Shown here piece by piece: positions 19,408-28,425 of a stretch of 64,000 bases of DNA (its first letter is position 1; each line of letters opens with the position of its first letter). The stretch comes from Neobacillus pocheonensis (GTDB taxonomy: Bacteria; Bacillota; Bacilli; Bacillales; Cytobacillaceae): positions 1,612,001 through 1,676,000 of the forward strand of contig JAMQCR010000001.1 of the NCBI GenBank assembly GCA_023702235.1. The letters are read 5' to 3'. A program made the position numbers and the translations under genes. Below the pieces are notes generated by a model. That model did not search any database and was not told the DNA's origin. It saw only the letters and a program-made list of their open reading frames with translations.

Positions 19408-21690
19408 ATGTCTACTAATGTTCAAATATCCGTAAGAACGCTTGTTGAACATGTGTTTCGAAGCGGGAGTATTGATAATCGGTTCCGTTCGCAAACAACT
19501 CTCCTAGATGGGACAAGAGCTCACCAAAAAATTCAAAAAACCTATCGAGACGGAGATCAAAAAGAAGTGTACGTCAGTATTGAAATTCCTTTTGAAGGTC
19601 TTACATTTTTTATTGATGGCAGATGTGATGGGCTTTTGGATCGGGACGGAGAGGTGACGGTAGACGAAATCAAGTCTTCTTCTCAACCGCTCGAACGAAT
19701 TGAAGGTGACGGGTATCCTGTTCATTGGGCTCAAGCAAAAATGTATGCGTACATATGTGCGAAGGACAATGATTTACAAAAAATTTCTGTTCAGCTAACC
19801 TATGTGCATGTTGGGACTGAAGAAAAAAGATATTTTAAAATGAACTATACTTTTTCTGAACTAGAAACATTTGTTTTAGAGGTAATTAAAGGCTTCGCCC
19901 CATATGCCAAGCTGCAACAGGAGCATCGAAACCAACGAAATACTAGCAGTAAAGAGTTGGCTTTCCCATTTGATTCCTATCGAGAAGGACAGCGGAAATT
20001 AGCAGGAGTTGTTTATAAGACGATTCTAGATGAAAAAAATCTTTTTGTTAAAGCCCCAACTGGGATTGGCAAAACAATATCAACAATGTTCCCTACGGTA
20101 AAGGCAATGGGTGAGGGTCTTTTAAATCGAATTTTCTACCTTACGGCTAAAACGATTACCCGAACGGCTGCCGAAGAGGCGTTTGAACGTATGCAGTCTT
20201 GCGGACTATCTATGAAATCATTGACGATTACGGCCAAGGACAAAGTTTGTTTCAAGGATGAAACGAACTGCCAAAAGGATTATTGTGAATTTGCAAATGG
20301 TTATTATGACAGGATTAACGATGCCATTCTCGATATTTTTGCGAATGAAAATAGAATGACACGCGAAGTCATCGAAACGTATGCACGGAAACATACCGTC
20401 TGTCCATTTGAATTTTCGATTGACCTCGCCTACTCTGTTGATGTGGTGATTTGCGATTATAATTATATTTTTGATCCACGAGTTTCGTTAAAACGGCTGT
20501 TTGAAGAGCAAAAGAAGGCTACTGCTTTACTGGTGGATGAGGCGCATAACCTTGTTGATCGTGGAAGAGAAATGTTCTCAGCCTCATTAAACAAAGAAAT
20601 GTTCTTACAATTGAAAAAAGAGTTTAAAGATGCAAATAAAATGGTTTATGAAGCCGCAAATAAGCTTAATTCATTATTTATTTCTTTAAAAAAAGAACAT
20701 GCCGATAGTAACGAGTTTATCATCGAACAACTGGATGGTACGTTCTTGGATTGGCTTACTAAATTTGTGGATGCTGCCGAGGAAGTACTGATGCTGCGTA
20801 ATGGAAGCAGCCAAAGACTTTTAGAAGCCTTTTTCATGGTTCAACAATTCATAAAAATCACGGAACTACTAGATGATCATTATATGATCTATGGTGAGAA
20901 AGATAGAAATAATTTCATCATAAAACTGTTTTGTATTGACCCCTCAGCTCTTCTTAAACAAATGGGGAAAGGATACAGGTCTAAGGTATTCTTTTCGGCT
21001 ACACTTTCACCACTGCCATATTATCAGGATATCCTTGGCGGGATCGAAGAAGATTATGCACTTTCCATTCCGTCTCCTTTTTCTCAGGAACAGGTTGACG
21101 TTTTTATTAAATCATTGTCCACACGTTATCGTGACCGTGATCGAACAAAAGAAGCTATTGTAACCACATTGAAAACGTTGATTAAAAACCGACCAGGAAA
21201 CTATTTAATCTTTTTTCCTTCTTATCAATATTTATTAGCGGTTTATGATGAGTTCAAACAAGTTGCTGGAGAAACAAATACCCTGATTCAAGCTAGTGGC
21301 ATGTCTGAAATGGAAAGGGAAGCCTTCTTGGCTGCATTTAAGCTTGATCAAAAAGAGACATTAGTAGGATTCGCAGTTCTAGGCGGGATTTTTTCCGAGG
21401 GTGTTGATTTAATCGGCGATCGTTTAAACGGGGTCATGGTTGTAGGTGTTGGATTGCCTCAGCTTTGTTTTGAACGAAATCTAATCAAGGATCATTTTTA
21501 CAAAAAGGAAAAGAACGGCTATGATTATGCATATGTCTACCCTGGCATGAACAAAGTGCTACAGGCAGGTGGAAGGTTGATTCGCTCGGAAGAAGATCAT
21601 GGTACGATTGTGCTGGTTGATGATCGATTTTTACAAAAGCAATATCAAACGCTCCTTCCACTGGAGTGGCGACAATTTAAGATCATTTAA
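19408..21690 (+). CDS. PD-(D/E)XK nuclease-like domain fused to XPD/DinG-type Fe-S helicase
   Basis: A 760-residue protein, uninterrupted. Residues 1-190 resemble a RecB/Cas4-like PD-(D/E)XK nuclease: FIDGRCDGLLDRDGEVTVDEIKSS supplies an Asp near 70 and the E-x-K pair near 87-89, with Gln/Tyr in HWAQAKMYAYI. From 195 the protein is an XPD-family helicase: YREGQRKLAGVVY, Walker A APTGIGKT, four cysteines at about 281, 288, 293 and 332 spaced for a 4Fe-4S cluster, DEAH at about 376-379, and the C-terminal box GGRLIRSEEDHG. Probably a DNA repair or processing 5'-3' helicase; nuclease activity is inferred. Single gene, downstream of the proBA terminator. Confidence 0.85.
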   Translation: MSTNVQISVRTLVEHVFRSGSIDNRFRSQTTLLDGTRAHQKIQKTYRDGDQKEVYVSIEIPFEGLTFFIDGRCDGLLDRDGEVTVDEIKSSSQPLERIEGDGYPVHWAQAKMYAYICAKDNDLQKISVQLTYVHVGTEEKRYFKMNYTFSELETFVLEVIKGFAPYAKLQQEHRNQRNTSSKELAFPFDSYREGQRKLAGVVYKTILDEKNLFVKAPTGIGKTISTMFPTVKAMGEGLLNRIFYLTAKTITRTAAEEAFERMQSCGLSMKSLTITAKDKVCFKDETNCQKDYCEFANGYYDRINDAILDIFANENRMTREVIETYARKHTVCPFEFSIDLAYSVDVVICDYNYIFDPRVSLKRLFEEQKKATALLVDEAHNLVDRGREMFSASLNKEMFLQLKKEFKDANKMVYEAANKLNSLFISLKKEHADSNEFIIEQLDGTFLDWLTKFVDAAEEVLMLRNGSSQRLLEAFFMVQQFIKITELLDDHYMIYGEKDRNNFIIKLFCIDPSALLKQMGKGYRSKVFFSATLSPLPYYQDILGGIEEDYALSIPSPFSQEQVDVFIKSLSTRYRDRDRTKEAIVTTLKTLIKNRPGNYLIFFPSYQYLLAVYDEFKQVAGETNTLIQASGMSEMEREAFLAAFKLDQKETLVGFAVLGGIFSEGVDLIGDRLNGVMVVGVGLPQLCFERNLIKDHFYKKEKNGYDYAYVYPGMNKVLQAGGRLIRSEEDHGTIVLVDDRFLQKQYQTLLPLEWRQFKII

Positions 21691-21736
21691 AAAGGTATTT
21701 TACTGAATGTAATTACAAAAAGGAGGAAGAAACAAA

Positions 21737-22261
21737 ATGCGATTAAAAGGTAAGAAAATTGTGAGTCTCGTACATCATGATTTTGAGGATCTTGAGCTAT
21801 GGTATCCCATTCTAAGATTAAAAGAAGAGGGAGCAGTTGTTCATCTTGCCGGGGAAAATGCTCAAGAAAAATACATCGGTAAATATGGAGTCCCAGCCAT
21901 TTCTGATTATTCTTATCGTGATATAATTGGTGAGGTATACGATGCAATCTTAGTGCCTGGTGGTTGGGCACCGGATAAGATTCGCCGCTTTTCTGAGGTA
22001 ATTTCCCTTATCCATCACTTTGAAGAAAACAAAAAACCAATAGGACAAATATGCCATGCCGGCTGGGTTTTGATCTCTGCTAAGGTTTTGCTGGGCAAAA
22101 AAGTGACAAGTACTCCAGGGATTAAAGATGATATGGAAAACGCCGGTGCTACTTGGTTGGATGAGCCTGTTGTTGTCGATGGGCATCTTGTATCAAGCCG
22201 TCGTCCGCCGGATCTTCCAGATTACATGCGCGAGTTTATTAAAGTGATTGAGCAATTATAA
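21737..22261 (+). CDS. DJ-1/PfpI family protein (class I glutamine amidotransferase-like)
   Basis: A 174-residue protein of the PfpI/YhbO type, associated with general stress or glyoxalase/deglycase-like activity. The nucleophilic cysteine is about residue 106 in GQICHAGWVLIS; the nucleophile-elbow Glu and VPGGWAPDKIRR precede it, and STPGIKDDMENAGATW and LVSSRRPPDLPDYMREF follow. The AAAGGAGGAAG site is strong. It stands alone between the nuclease-helicase and the tRNA-like gene. Confidence 0.88.
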   Translation: MRLKGKKIVSLVHHDFEDLELWYPILRLKEEGAVVHLAGENAQEKYIGKYGVPAISDYSYRDIIGEVYDAILVPGGWAPDKIRRFSEVISLIHHFEENKKPIGQICHAGWVLISAKVLLGKKVTSTPGIKDDMENAGATWLDEPVVVDGHLVSSRRPPDLPDYMREFIKVIEQL

Positions 22262-22288
22262 GTGTGAGGAATATTTTTCTTCAAAAAC

Positions 22289-22322
22289 AAAGGAGACATT
22301 CCTAAGCGGCATGTCTCTTGAT
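22289..22322 (-). terminator. Hairpin terminator, probably for the tRNA-like gene
   Basis: GGAGACAT and ATGTCTC form a stem around a 12-base loop. On the minus strand it is followed by TTTGTTTTT, just downstream of the tRNA-like gene. Confidence 0.6.
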
Positions 22323-22333
22323 AATTAATTTAA

Positions 22334-22418
22334 TGGACTTGGTGGGATTTGAACCCACAAGATACACAACAGCTAACATGAATAACTGCAGGTTGCTCTA
22401 CCATTGAGCTACAAGTCC
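22334..22418 (-). tRNA. tRNA-like gene with aberrant anticodon region
   Basis: Read on the minus strand this has a perfect 7-bp acceptor stem (GGACTTG / CAAGTCC), TA at positions 8-9, a D arm GCTC-AATGGTA-GAGC and a normal T arm GTGGG-TTCAAAT-CCCAC, with discriminator A and no encoded CCA. Between D arm and T arm are 36 bases rather than the usual 22-23. They fold best as a 6-7-bp stem (GCAGTTA / TAGCTGT) with a 7-base loop TTCATGT, giving a CAT anticodon after U33. This leaves extra bases on both sides. It may be an unusual long-variable-arm or decoy tRNA, or a tRNA-derived pseudogene. Its identity is unresolved. Confidence 0.6.
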
Positions 22419-22470
22419 TATTTTTATTTTGAACATAAACTGGATGATTATTCACGATAATAAGTTAATT

Positions 22471-22767
22471 TTATTTCAATTTGCGAATTTCCTCCGTAAC
22501 AACAAAAGCTAGATCATCGTTACCAAACATTGATAAAACACCAAGCATTGTTTCGTCTGCAATTTCACCTGCTTCCTCTTTTGGGACCGTTAAATCCATT
22601 GCTTCCTGCAACGCTTGATTTGCAGCCTGATTTGGATAAGCTTTTAAATATAATTCCTTTGGAGCAAGATCATGATTGATACACCATTGGGCAAAAATGA
22701 GAATCATCATTTTTTCATCTCTTTGATACGTTTGGATTATTCTTTCTTGTGCATCCTTTTGATTCAT
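22471..22767 (-). CDS. Hypothetical protein, 98 aa
   Basis: A soluble helical protein, acidic overall. It has an AGAAGGAGAA ribosome binding site on the minus strand. The N-terminus MNQKDAQERIIQTYQRDEKMM is followed by FAQWCINHDLAPKELYLKAYPNQA and a C-terminal helix ending in VVTEEIRKLK. No enzyme motif was recognised. The pattern of small Bacillus cytosolic proteins and its own ribosome binding site make it a real gene. It is convergent with the tRNA-like gene's flank and divergent from the YrzB-like gene. Confidence 0.65.
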   Translation of the reverse strand: MNQKDAQERIIQTYQRDEKMMILIFAQWCINHDLAPKELYLKAYPNQAANQALQEAMDLTVPKEEAGEIADETMLGVLSMFGNDDLAFVVTEEIRKLK

Positions 22768-22937
22768 TTTAAATTCTCCTTCTAAACCTTTATAATTAAA
22801 TTATAATAGAACTTATCAAAGTTTTCATTTTTAAGGTTTTTCTATGATTTTAGCTTACTTTTTAGCATTAATTCCATGGTTTTTAGAGATACTGTTTGAA
22901 TGAGGAAAATTTTTGTAAAATGAGAGGAGAATGTTCA

Positions 22938-23210
22938 ATGAGTAAATTTGAAGTGGGAGAAATCTTTAGCATTAGTGATGAGAATAACGAGGAGCAAGAA
23001 GTTGAAGTCCTTGCCTCGATAAATATTGAAGGTACCGATTATGTGGCTGTTGGCTTTGTTGAAGATATCCAAGAAGAAAGTGAAGACGACATTGATATCT
23101 TCTTCTTAAAGGTGGACCAAGAGGGTGATTTAGCCGCAATTGAAAGCGACGAAGAATTTGAAAAGGTTTCTGCTGCGTTTGATGAAATTATGAATGAGGA
23201 AGAGGAGTAA
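22938..23210 (+). CDS. DUF1292 family protein (YrzB-like)
   Basis: A 90-residue highly acidic protein with the DUF1292 layout: EEQEVEVLASINIEGTDYVAVGFVED, then an acidic FFLKVDQEGDLAAIESDEEFEKV tail ending in EEEE. The function of the family is unknown; in Bacillus yrzB is cotranscribed with other housekeeping genes, but here the gene stands alone. The start at 22938 has AGAGGAGA upstream; the longer frame from 22896 lacks a site. Followed by its own terminator. Confidence 0.85.
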   Translation: MSKFEVGEIFSISDENNEEQEVEVLASINIEGTDYVAVGFVEDIQEESEDDIDIFFLKVDQEGDLAAIESDEEFEKVSAAFDEIMNEEEE

Positions 23211-23218
23211 AATGTAAA

Positions 23219-23248
23219 AGAGAGGGGGTAAATCGCCCTCTCTTAATC
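23219..23248 (+). terminator. Terminator between the DUF1292 gene and the purine permease
   Basis: AGAGAGGGGG and CCCTCTCTT form a stem around TAAATCG. It can serve both convergent genes. Confidence 0.75.
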
Positions 23249-23251
23249 TTT

Positions 23252-24542
23252 TTATCCTATAGAATGTAAAAGAAAATTAGTTAAAAACAATAAAGAAATA
23301 ACAAAGATAGATAGTGACAACTGTTTGTGCTTATTAGTAAAAAGTTTGACTAAGGGGTAAGCAATAAACCCAAACGCAATCCCATCAACGATACTGTAGG
23401 TTAATGGAATCATGATCATAATCAAAAAAGCAGGAAAAGCTTCAGTGAAATCTGTAAAATCGATATTCACGATATTTGTTAACATTAAACCGCCCAAAAT
23501 AATAAGAATAGGTGCGATAGCGGTATTGGGAACAAGTTTTATAAAAGGTAAGAAGAAAAGAGATAATAAAATGAAAAAACCTGTTACAACCGAGGTTAAC
23601 CCAGTTCTTCCACCAGCAGTGATACCAGCAGCCGATTCTACCGTAGAAACCGTAGGACTGGTACCCAATAGTCCGCAAACAATAGCAGAAATGGAAATAG
23701 CTCTTAAGGATTTGCTGTTTTTTTCTGGTGCCTGAAGCATCCCATCTACTTGAGAATGAAGCAAGCCAATATTTTCAAAAACCAAAACCAAGGTTAGCGA
23801 GAAGGTCGCTGTCCAAAAAGGGATCGTCGTAAATTTTCCAAAGTCAAAGCCAAGAAATACATGCTTATAATTCTCAAAAGAAATGAAACTAGTATCCATG
23901 TGGGAAAAATTAATCACTCCTAAAAAGTAGGATGTAACTGTACCTAAAATGATACTAATTAAAAAATTCCCAGGTACTTTTTTCAAAAATAAAAATAGAG
24001 TAATGATAAGATTGATAATTGAAGCTAAAACAATTGGTGATGATAAATTACCTAAACCGACAAAATTATGTGGGTTCCCCACGACAATTCCACTTTTCTG
24101 CAGGCCGAATAAAAGCGATAAATAATCCAATACCTACCGATATGGCTTCCTTTAAAGACGTTGGAATCGATTTTGAAATAACGGCTGATAATTTTGTAAA
24201 GGCCACAATGGCGAATAATACACCAGAAAGAACAACTGCTCCTAAAGCTTCCATATAATTTAGTCCTAAGGAACCTACTAACGTATAAGTGAATAAAGCA
24301 TTAATGCCCATTCCAGGAACGATGATTAACGGTGCATTCGCGATGAACGCAACTAATAAACACCCAACTAGCGAAGAGAATACCGTCGCGATAATCCCAG
24401 CTTCAAGTGGTATTCCGGCATCCTGAAGAATATGTCCATTCACTGCGATAATATAAATGATGGAAAAAAATGATGTTAATCCAGCCGTAACCTCCTTTTT
24501 AAAATTTGTCTTGTTCTCTTTAAGCTTGAATACTCCCTTCAT
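23252..24542 (-). CDS. NCS2/AzgA-type purine permease (PbuG/PbuO-like), one frameshift
   Basis: Membrane transporter for guanine/hypoxanthine or related purines. About 12-13 hydrophobic segments are present, with the AzgA-type motif ESAAGITAGGRTGLTSVVTG and the N-terminal VTAGLTSFFSIIYIIAVN. The frame breaks near 24104, where the minus strand reads CGGCC with one extra base; correction joins FIAFI to GLQKSGIVVG and gives 429 residues. This is another GGCC-associated indel. The start at 24542 is the Met before KGVFKLKENKTNFKKE; a longer frame reaches 24581, and neither has a strong ribosome binding site. No purine riboswitch is visible upstream. Confidence 0.85.
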
Positions 24543-24613
24543 TATTATCACACTTTCGTTTTCGCCCTCTCCCACCCGCATATAGTATTACATCTATACT
24601 TATGCCGAAAATT

Positions 24614-24622
24614 ATTATAACA
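24614..24622 (-). promoter_or_regulatory. Extended -10 promoter for the purine permease
   Basis: On the minus strand the bases read TGTTATAAT, a perfect extended -10 element, about 25-70 bases upstream of the candidate starts. Confidence 0.55.
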
Positions 24623-24754
24623 CAGAAAATAAAAAGGAAAAGAGGGGTGAGATCTTGGAAATCCATCATCGGTACCTCAATTGGAAAAATTATGTATGTA
24701 AAAGGGTTTTTGAGGTATACTAAGAGTGAAAATATTTACAAAAGGAGATACATA

Positions 24755-25003
24755 ATGCTGATTGAAGAAGGAACAAAATATCAAATTTCTATTGGGGCTA
24801 AAGAATATTTCAATGCCGCTGAAACGTTAACTGTAAAAAGTAATAACGGGATCACCATCCAATTCTCGCTTGGGGATAGTAAAGGACATGGTTCCATGCC
24901 AGTTGATCATTTAAATTATTTATTAAAAAAGGATAATCTAACGCTAATCTCTAATAAAAGATTATTTTTGAATAACGATGATAGTGAGGAAAACATCGGG
25001 TAA
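24755..25003 (+). CDS. Hypothetical protein, 82 aa
   Basis: A soluble protein with AAAAGGAGAT upstream of the ATG at 24755. It reads as alternating short beta strands (KYQISIGAKEYFN, TLTVKSNNGITIQFSL) and a conserved-looking GDSKGHGSMPVDHLNYLL turn. No enzyme or DNA-binding motif is visible. It is divergent from the permease and followed by an alpha/beta hydrolase about 140 bases later. Function unknown. Confidence 0.6.
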   Translation: MLIEEGTKYQISIGAKEYFNAAETLTVKSNNGITIQFSLGDSKGHGSMPVDHLNYLLKKDNLTLISNKRLFLNNDDSEENIG

Positions 25004-25144
25004 AAATCTTTAAGTTTAAAAATGAATATCAAATTAGTAAGCATTACATCAAAAAGAAGTAGTGCTTTTTTCTATTAAAACATTTTTCCAGCATTAACAT
25101 GGTATACAATATAATCGATAAAAGAGAAAGGATGGGGTGTGGAA

Positions 25145-25939
25145 ATGATGGAAGCAAAACGTCTTAGGATGCAGAATTCAACAGTATCATATTTAGATAA
25201 TGGAAATGGAAAGCCAATCATTCTCCTTCACGGTTTCTGTGGAAGCTCTGGTTATTGGGAAAAAGTAATTCCAGAGCTGTCAAAAAACTATCGAGTAATA
25301 GCTCCAGATCTACCGGGACATGGGGGTTCAAGCATGCTCAATGACGGCTATGGGATTGATGATCTTGCTGACATGATTAGGGACCTCTTAGATGAATTGA
25401 ATCTACAACAAGTGACTATGTTTGGACACTCATTAGGGGGATACATAACACTTGCCTTCGCCGAAAAATATAGTGACCGTTTAAATGGATTTTCGTTGAT
25501 TCATTCAACGGCATTTCCAGATTCAGACGAGGCGAAGCTAGGAAGGGCTGCTAATATTGAAAAAGTAAAGAAGGATGGTATTCATCCACTTATCGACGGT
25601 TTAGTTCCAAAGCTCTTTTCACCAGATAATTTGGATGAAATTTATGTTGAAGCAGCTAAAACAATTGGTTATGCAACATCGCCTCAAGGGGCAATGAGTA
25701 CTTTACTTGCGATGAAGGATCGTCCAAACCGGAACAATGTTTTAGAGGGTACGGAATTGCCGGTGCTATTGATTGCAGGGGAAAGTGATCAGATCATTCC
25801 TTCTGAAAAAACATTTTCGGTTACTAAAGCCAATGTTAAACAATCTTTAATAAAAGCTTCTGGGCATATGAGTATGTATGAGAATCCAACTGACCTGATT
25901 AACGAAATAAAGCGATTTTTATCAGAAATGGAAAAGTAA
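25145..25939 (+). CDS. Alpha/beta hydrolase
   Basis: A 264-residue hydrolase: oxyanion motif ILLHGFCGSSGYW, nucleophile Ser at about residue 96 in FGHSLGG, Asp in IAGESDQIIP and His in ASGHMSMYENP. The length and cap region (residues 125-190) resemble epoxide-hydrolase/haloperoxidase-like enzymes, but the substrate cannot be deduced. The start at 25145 fits the AAAGGATGGGG site; a GTG at 25139 is possible. It ends at a bidirectional terminator shared with the convergent XRE regulator. Confidence 0.85.
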   Translation: MMEAKRLRMQNSTVSYLDNGNGKPIILLHGFCGSSGYWEKVIPELSKNYRVIAPDLPGHGGSSMLNDGYGIDDLADMIRDLLDELNLQQVTMFGHSLGGYITLAFAEKYSDRLNGFSLIHSTAFPDSDEAKLGRAANIEKVKKDGIHPLIDGLVPKLFSPDNLDEIYVEAAKTIGYATSPQGAMSTLLAMKDRPNRNNVLEGTELPVLLIAGESDQIIPSEKTFSVTKANVKQSLIKASGHMSMYENPTDLINEIKRFLSEMEK

Positions 25940-25969
25940 AGCTTTTGGAATGAAAAAACATAAGAATTA

Positions 25970-26003
25970 AAAAAAGAGGAGCCAAAATTTGGTTCCTCTT
26001 TAA
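25970..26003. terminator. Bidirectional terminator
   Basis: AAAGAGGAGCCAAA pairs with TTTGGTTCCTCTTT, with A- and T-runs on the two sides. It serves the hydrolase on plus and the regulator on minus. Confidence 0.85.
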
Positions 26004-26032
26004 CAAATGATGATTTCAACCTTGCTGCCTTT

Positions 26033-26581
26033 TTAAAATAGATCATTAAGCTCGGTATCCGAATAAATGGAAATCAATACAACGGCTTTTCCATCTCCAA
26101 TATTTTTAACGGAATGCGGTACACTTGCATTCCAACTAAAAGAATCTCCTTCTTCGATAATGATGGAATCCTCTCCTTGTTCCGCAAGTACTTTACCTTC
26201 CAGCACTAAATGACACTCTTCTCCTTCATGAGCGTGTGCTTCACCAATGGATGTTCCAGGTGGAAACTCCACACTCATCATTCTTAACCCACCTTTGGAT
26301 GATATATGCTCGATTTTCAAGCTATTAAATGTACTATTTGTTCTTTCATCTTTTCTAACAACACGCATAAGTTGTTTTTTTTCAAGCAATAAATAAGGTA
26401 AAGGTACTTCTAAAAAGTTTGCAATCGACTGCAAAGTATTGATCGATGGGGAAGTGTTATTGTTTTCGACGTTGCTGATAAACCCCTTTGAAAGGCCTGT
26501 TCCCTCACACATTTGGGCTATCGTGATTTTTTTCCTTTTTCGTATTGATCGAATTTTGGAACCTATATCCAGTTTAACCAC
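26033..26581 (-). CDS. XRE-family regulator with C-terminal cupin domain
   Basis: A 182-residue repressor-type protein. Residues 5-62 form an XRE helix-turn-helix (IGSKIRSIRKRKKITIAQMCEGTGLSKGFISNVENN). Residues 108-178 are a cupin_2 sensor (PPGTSIGEAHAHEGEECHLVLEGK, then GDSFSWNASVPHSVKNIGDG) with His/Glu that could bind metal or a ligand. It is divergent, by about 130 bases, from an esterase and an extradiol dioxygenase gene, so it probably controls them. The target compound is unknown. Confidence 0.9.
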   Translation of the reverse strand: MVKLDIGSKIRSIRKRKKITIAQMCEGTGLSKGFISNVENNNTSPSINTLQSIANFLEVPLPYLLLEKKQLMRVVRKDERTNSTFNSLKIEHISSKGGLRMMSVEFPPGTSIGEAHAHEGEECHLVLEGKVLAEQGEDSIIIEEGDSFSWNASVPHSVKNIGDGKAVVLISIYSDTELNDLF

Positions 26582-26707
26582 CTCAAAGTTTCCTAATAAA
26601 AAACATATTTACATATTAGCAAATAAATCATTGACAATCTATATTAAAAAATTGTAATCTTATAAAAAACAAATAATCATATTTAAAAACAAAAGGGAGG
26701 ATAAAAC

Positions 26708-27352
26708 ATGAATTCACCGATGATTTATGAACTTAGACGACCAGCACAAATAGAACCAGATAAAACGTATCCAGCATTGTTTGTTCTTCACGGAATAGGT
26801 AGTAATGAACAAAATATGCTTACTTTGGTAGATGGATTAGAAGAGCAGTTTTATATTTTCAGCATACGAGGTCATTTGCCTCAGCCTCCAGGTTTTTCCT
26901 ATTTTACCATTCAGGGATACGGAAAACCACATCGGGACATATTCGATCAGGGAGTGAAACAGTTAACAAGTTTTATTGATTATGCATGCGAAAAATATCC
27001 CTTAGACATAAATCGTTTGTTCTTACTTGGCTTTAGCCAAGGTGCAATCCTTTCAATGACACTTGGTTTGACAATGGGTAACCGAATCAAAGGCATTGTT
27101 GCACTTAGTGGATATATCCCAGCGTTCGTGAAGGAAGAGTACAACCTTGAACCTGTTGACCAACAATCGTTGTTTATTTCACATGGGAATATGGATCAAG
27201 TACTGCCATATGAATGGGGTATTGCAAATGATGAGTTTTTCCGGGAATTGGGGGCTAATGTAACCTTCAAAACGTACCAGGAAGGGCATACCGTTTCTTT
27301 AAGGAACCAACAGGACTTTATTAAATGGTTACAAGTACAATTGGAGAATTAA
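26708..27352 (+). CDS. Phospholipase/carboxylesterase family hydrolase
   Basis: A 214-residue esterase of the Abhydrolase_2 family. LFVLHGIGSNEQNML gives the oxyanion region, Ser at about residue 110 lies in GFSQGAILS, Asp in GNMDQVLPYEW and His in YQEGHTVSLRNQ. Strong AAGGGAGGA site. An extradiol dioxygenase follows after 36 bases, and an XRE-cupin regulator is divergent. The neighbourhood suggests processing of an aromatic or quinone-derived compound, by analogy with Bacillus mhq genes; that is inference. Confidence 0.85.
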   Translation: MNSPMIYELRRPAQIEPDKTYPALFVLHGIGSNEQNMLTLVDGLEEQFYIFSIRGHLPQPPGFSYFTIQGYGKPHRDIFDQGVKQLTSFIDYACEKYPLDINRLFLLGFSQGAILSMTLGLTMGNRIKGIVALSGYIPAFVKEEYNLEPVDQQSLFISHGNMDQVLPYEWGIANDEFFRELGANVTFKTYQEGHTVSLRNQQDFIKWLQVQLEN

Positions 27353-27388
27353 GAGGAATTCCGAATATAATTTAAAGGGGGAAGTTAT

Positions 27389-28170
27389 ATGTTACCATCA
27401 TTCTTTATTGCTCACGGTGCTCCATTAATAGCCATTGAAAACAATGAATATACGCAGTTTTTAAATCAGTTAGGTCAATCCCTGCCTCGTCCAAAGGCGA
27501 TTGTATTGTTTTCCGCTCATTGGGAGTCTGAGCTCCAAAGAGTTAGTGAAATCGATCAATATAGTACGATTTATGATTTCGGTGGATTCGATCCAGCCTT
27601 ATATACGATTCAATATCCAGCAACTGGGAGTCAAGACGTTTCACAAGAGATAAAGGATTTGTTCACAAAAAATGGCGTTCCATTCGCCGTTGAAAGCAAT
27701 CGCGGATTGGATCATGGAGCATGGGTTGTCCTTCGTTTACTTTACCCGAATGCTGATGTTCCAGTGATTTCCATGTCAGTCAATCCCCATCTTACACCAG
27801 AGGAACAATATAAAATCGGGAAATCCTTAGCTGTCTTAAGAGCAAATGATATTTTAGTTATTGGCAGTGGTGGTACAGTCCATAACCTAAGAGCTGTGAA
27901 ATGGGCTGACAATGGTCAAGTTGATCAATGGGCCTTGAGTTTGATGATTGGTTGGCACATCACCTTAACAAATGGGATATTGATTCTTTATTTAAATATG
28001 AAAAACTTGCTCCATCAGCAGAATTTGCCGTACCTCCATATGGAAATGAACACTTTGTTCCACTCTTCTATGCAATGGGAGCAGCAGATGATCAGCAAAA
28101 AGCAACTTTACTCCATCGCAGCTTTCGATATGGAAACCTAAGTCATAGTGTATGGCAGTTTGGATTATAG
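27389..28170 (+). CDS. DODA-type extradiol ring-cleaving dioxygenase (class III, LigB-like), one frameshift
   Basis: Non-heme Fe/Zn enzyme of the 4,5-DOPA dioxygenase family. PSFFIAHGAP supplies the first His, FSAHWES the second, GLDHGAWVVLRLLYP and SGGTVHNLRAV the later conserved histidines. The frame breaks at about 27932: CAATGGGCCTTGAG should read TGGGCCC, giving Trp-Ala-Leu-Glu-Phe-Asp-Asp-Trp as in relatives. One C is missing at GGCC. Corrected length is 260 residues, normal. In operon with the esterase upstream and followed by a terminator. Confidence 0.88.
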
Positions 28171-28223
28171 CTATTTGAAAGCAGTAAAAAACAGAATTAT
28201 AGAAATAACTAAATACTTAATTT

Positions 28224-28254
28224 ACAAACGGACAGAAAATGTCCGTTTTTTTAA
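28224..28254 (+). terminator. Terminator after the dioxygenase gene
   Basis: AAACGGAC and GTCCGTTT flank AGAAAAT, then a T-run. Confidence 0.88.
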
Positions 28255-28425
28255 GATTAGTCTTTAGAGTGGGGCGAAATATTTGGTGTAGACAAAAGGT
28301 TTTTAAAACCAGAAATGATGAGTTTTATCAAAAATTAATTTAAAAGCAGTTTTGCTAGAAGTGATGCTACCTGCTATATTCATACATAATAATTATGAAC
28401 CATGGTTAAAGAAAGGAAAAAAATA

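Noticed and set aside
24543..24650. Possible purine riboswitch upstream of the permease
   Set aside because: No three-way-junction pattern or conserved purine riboswitch core was found.
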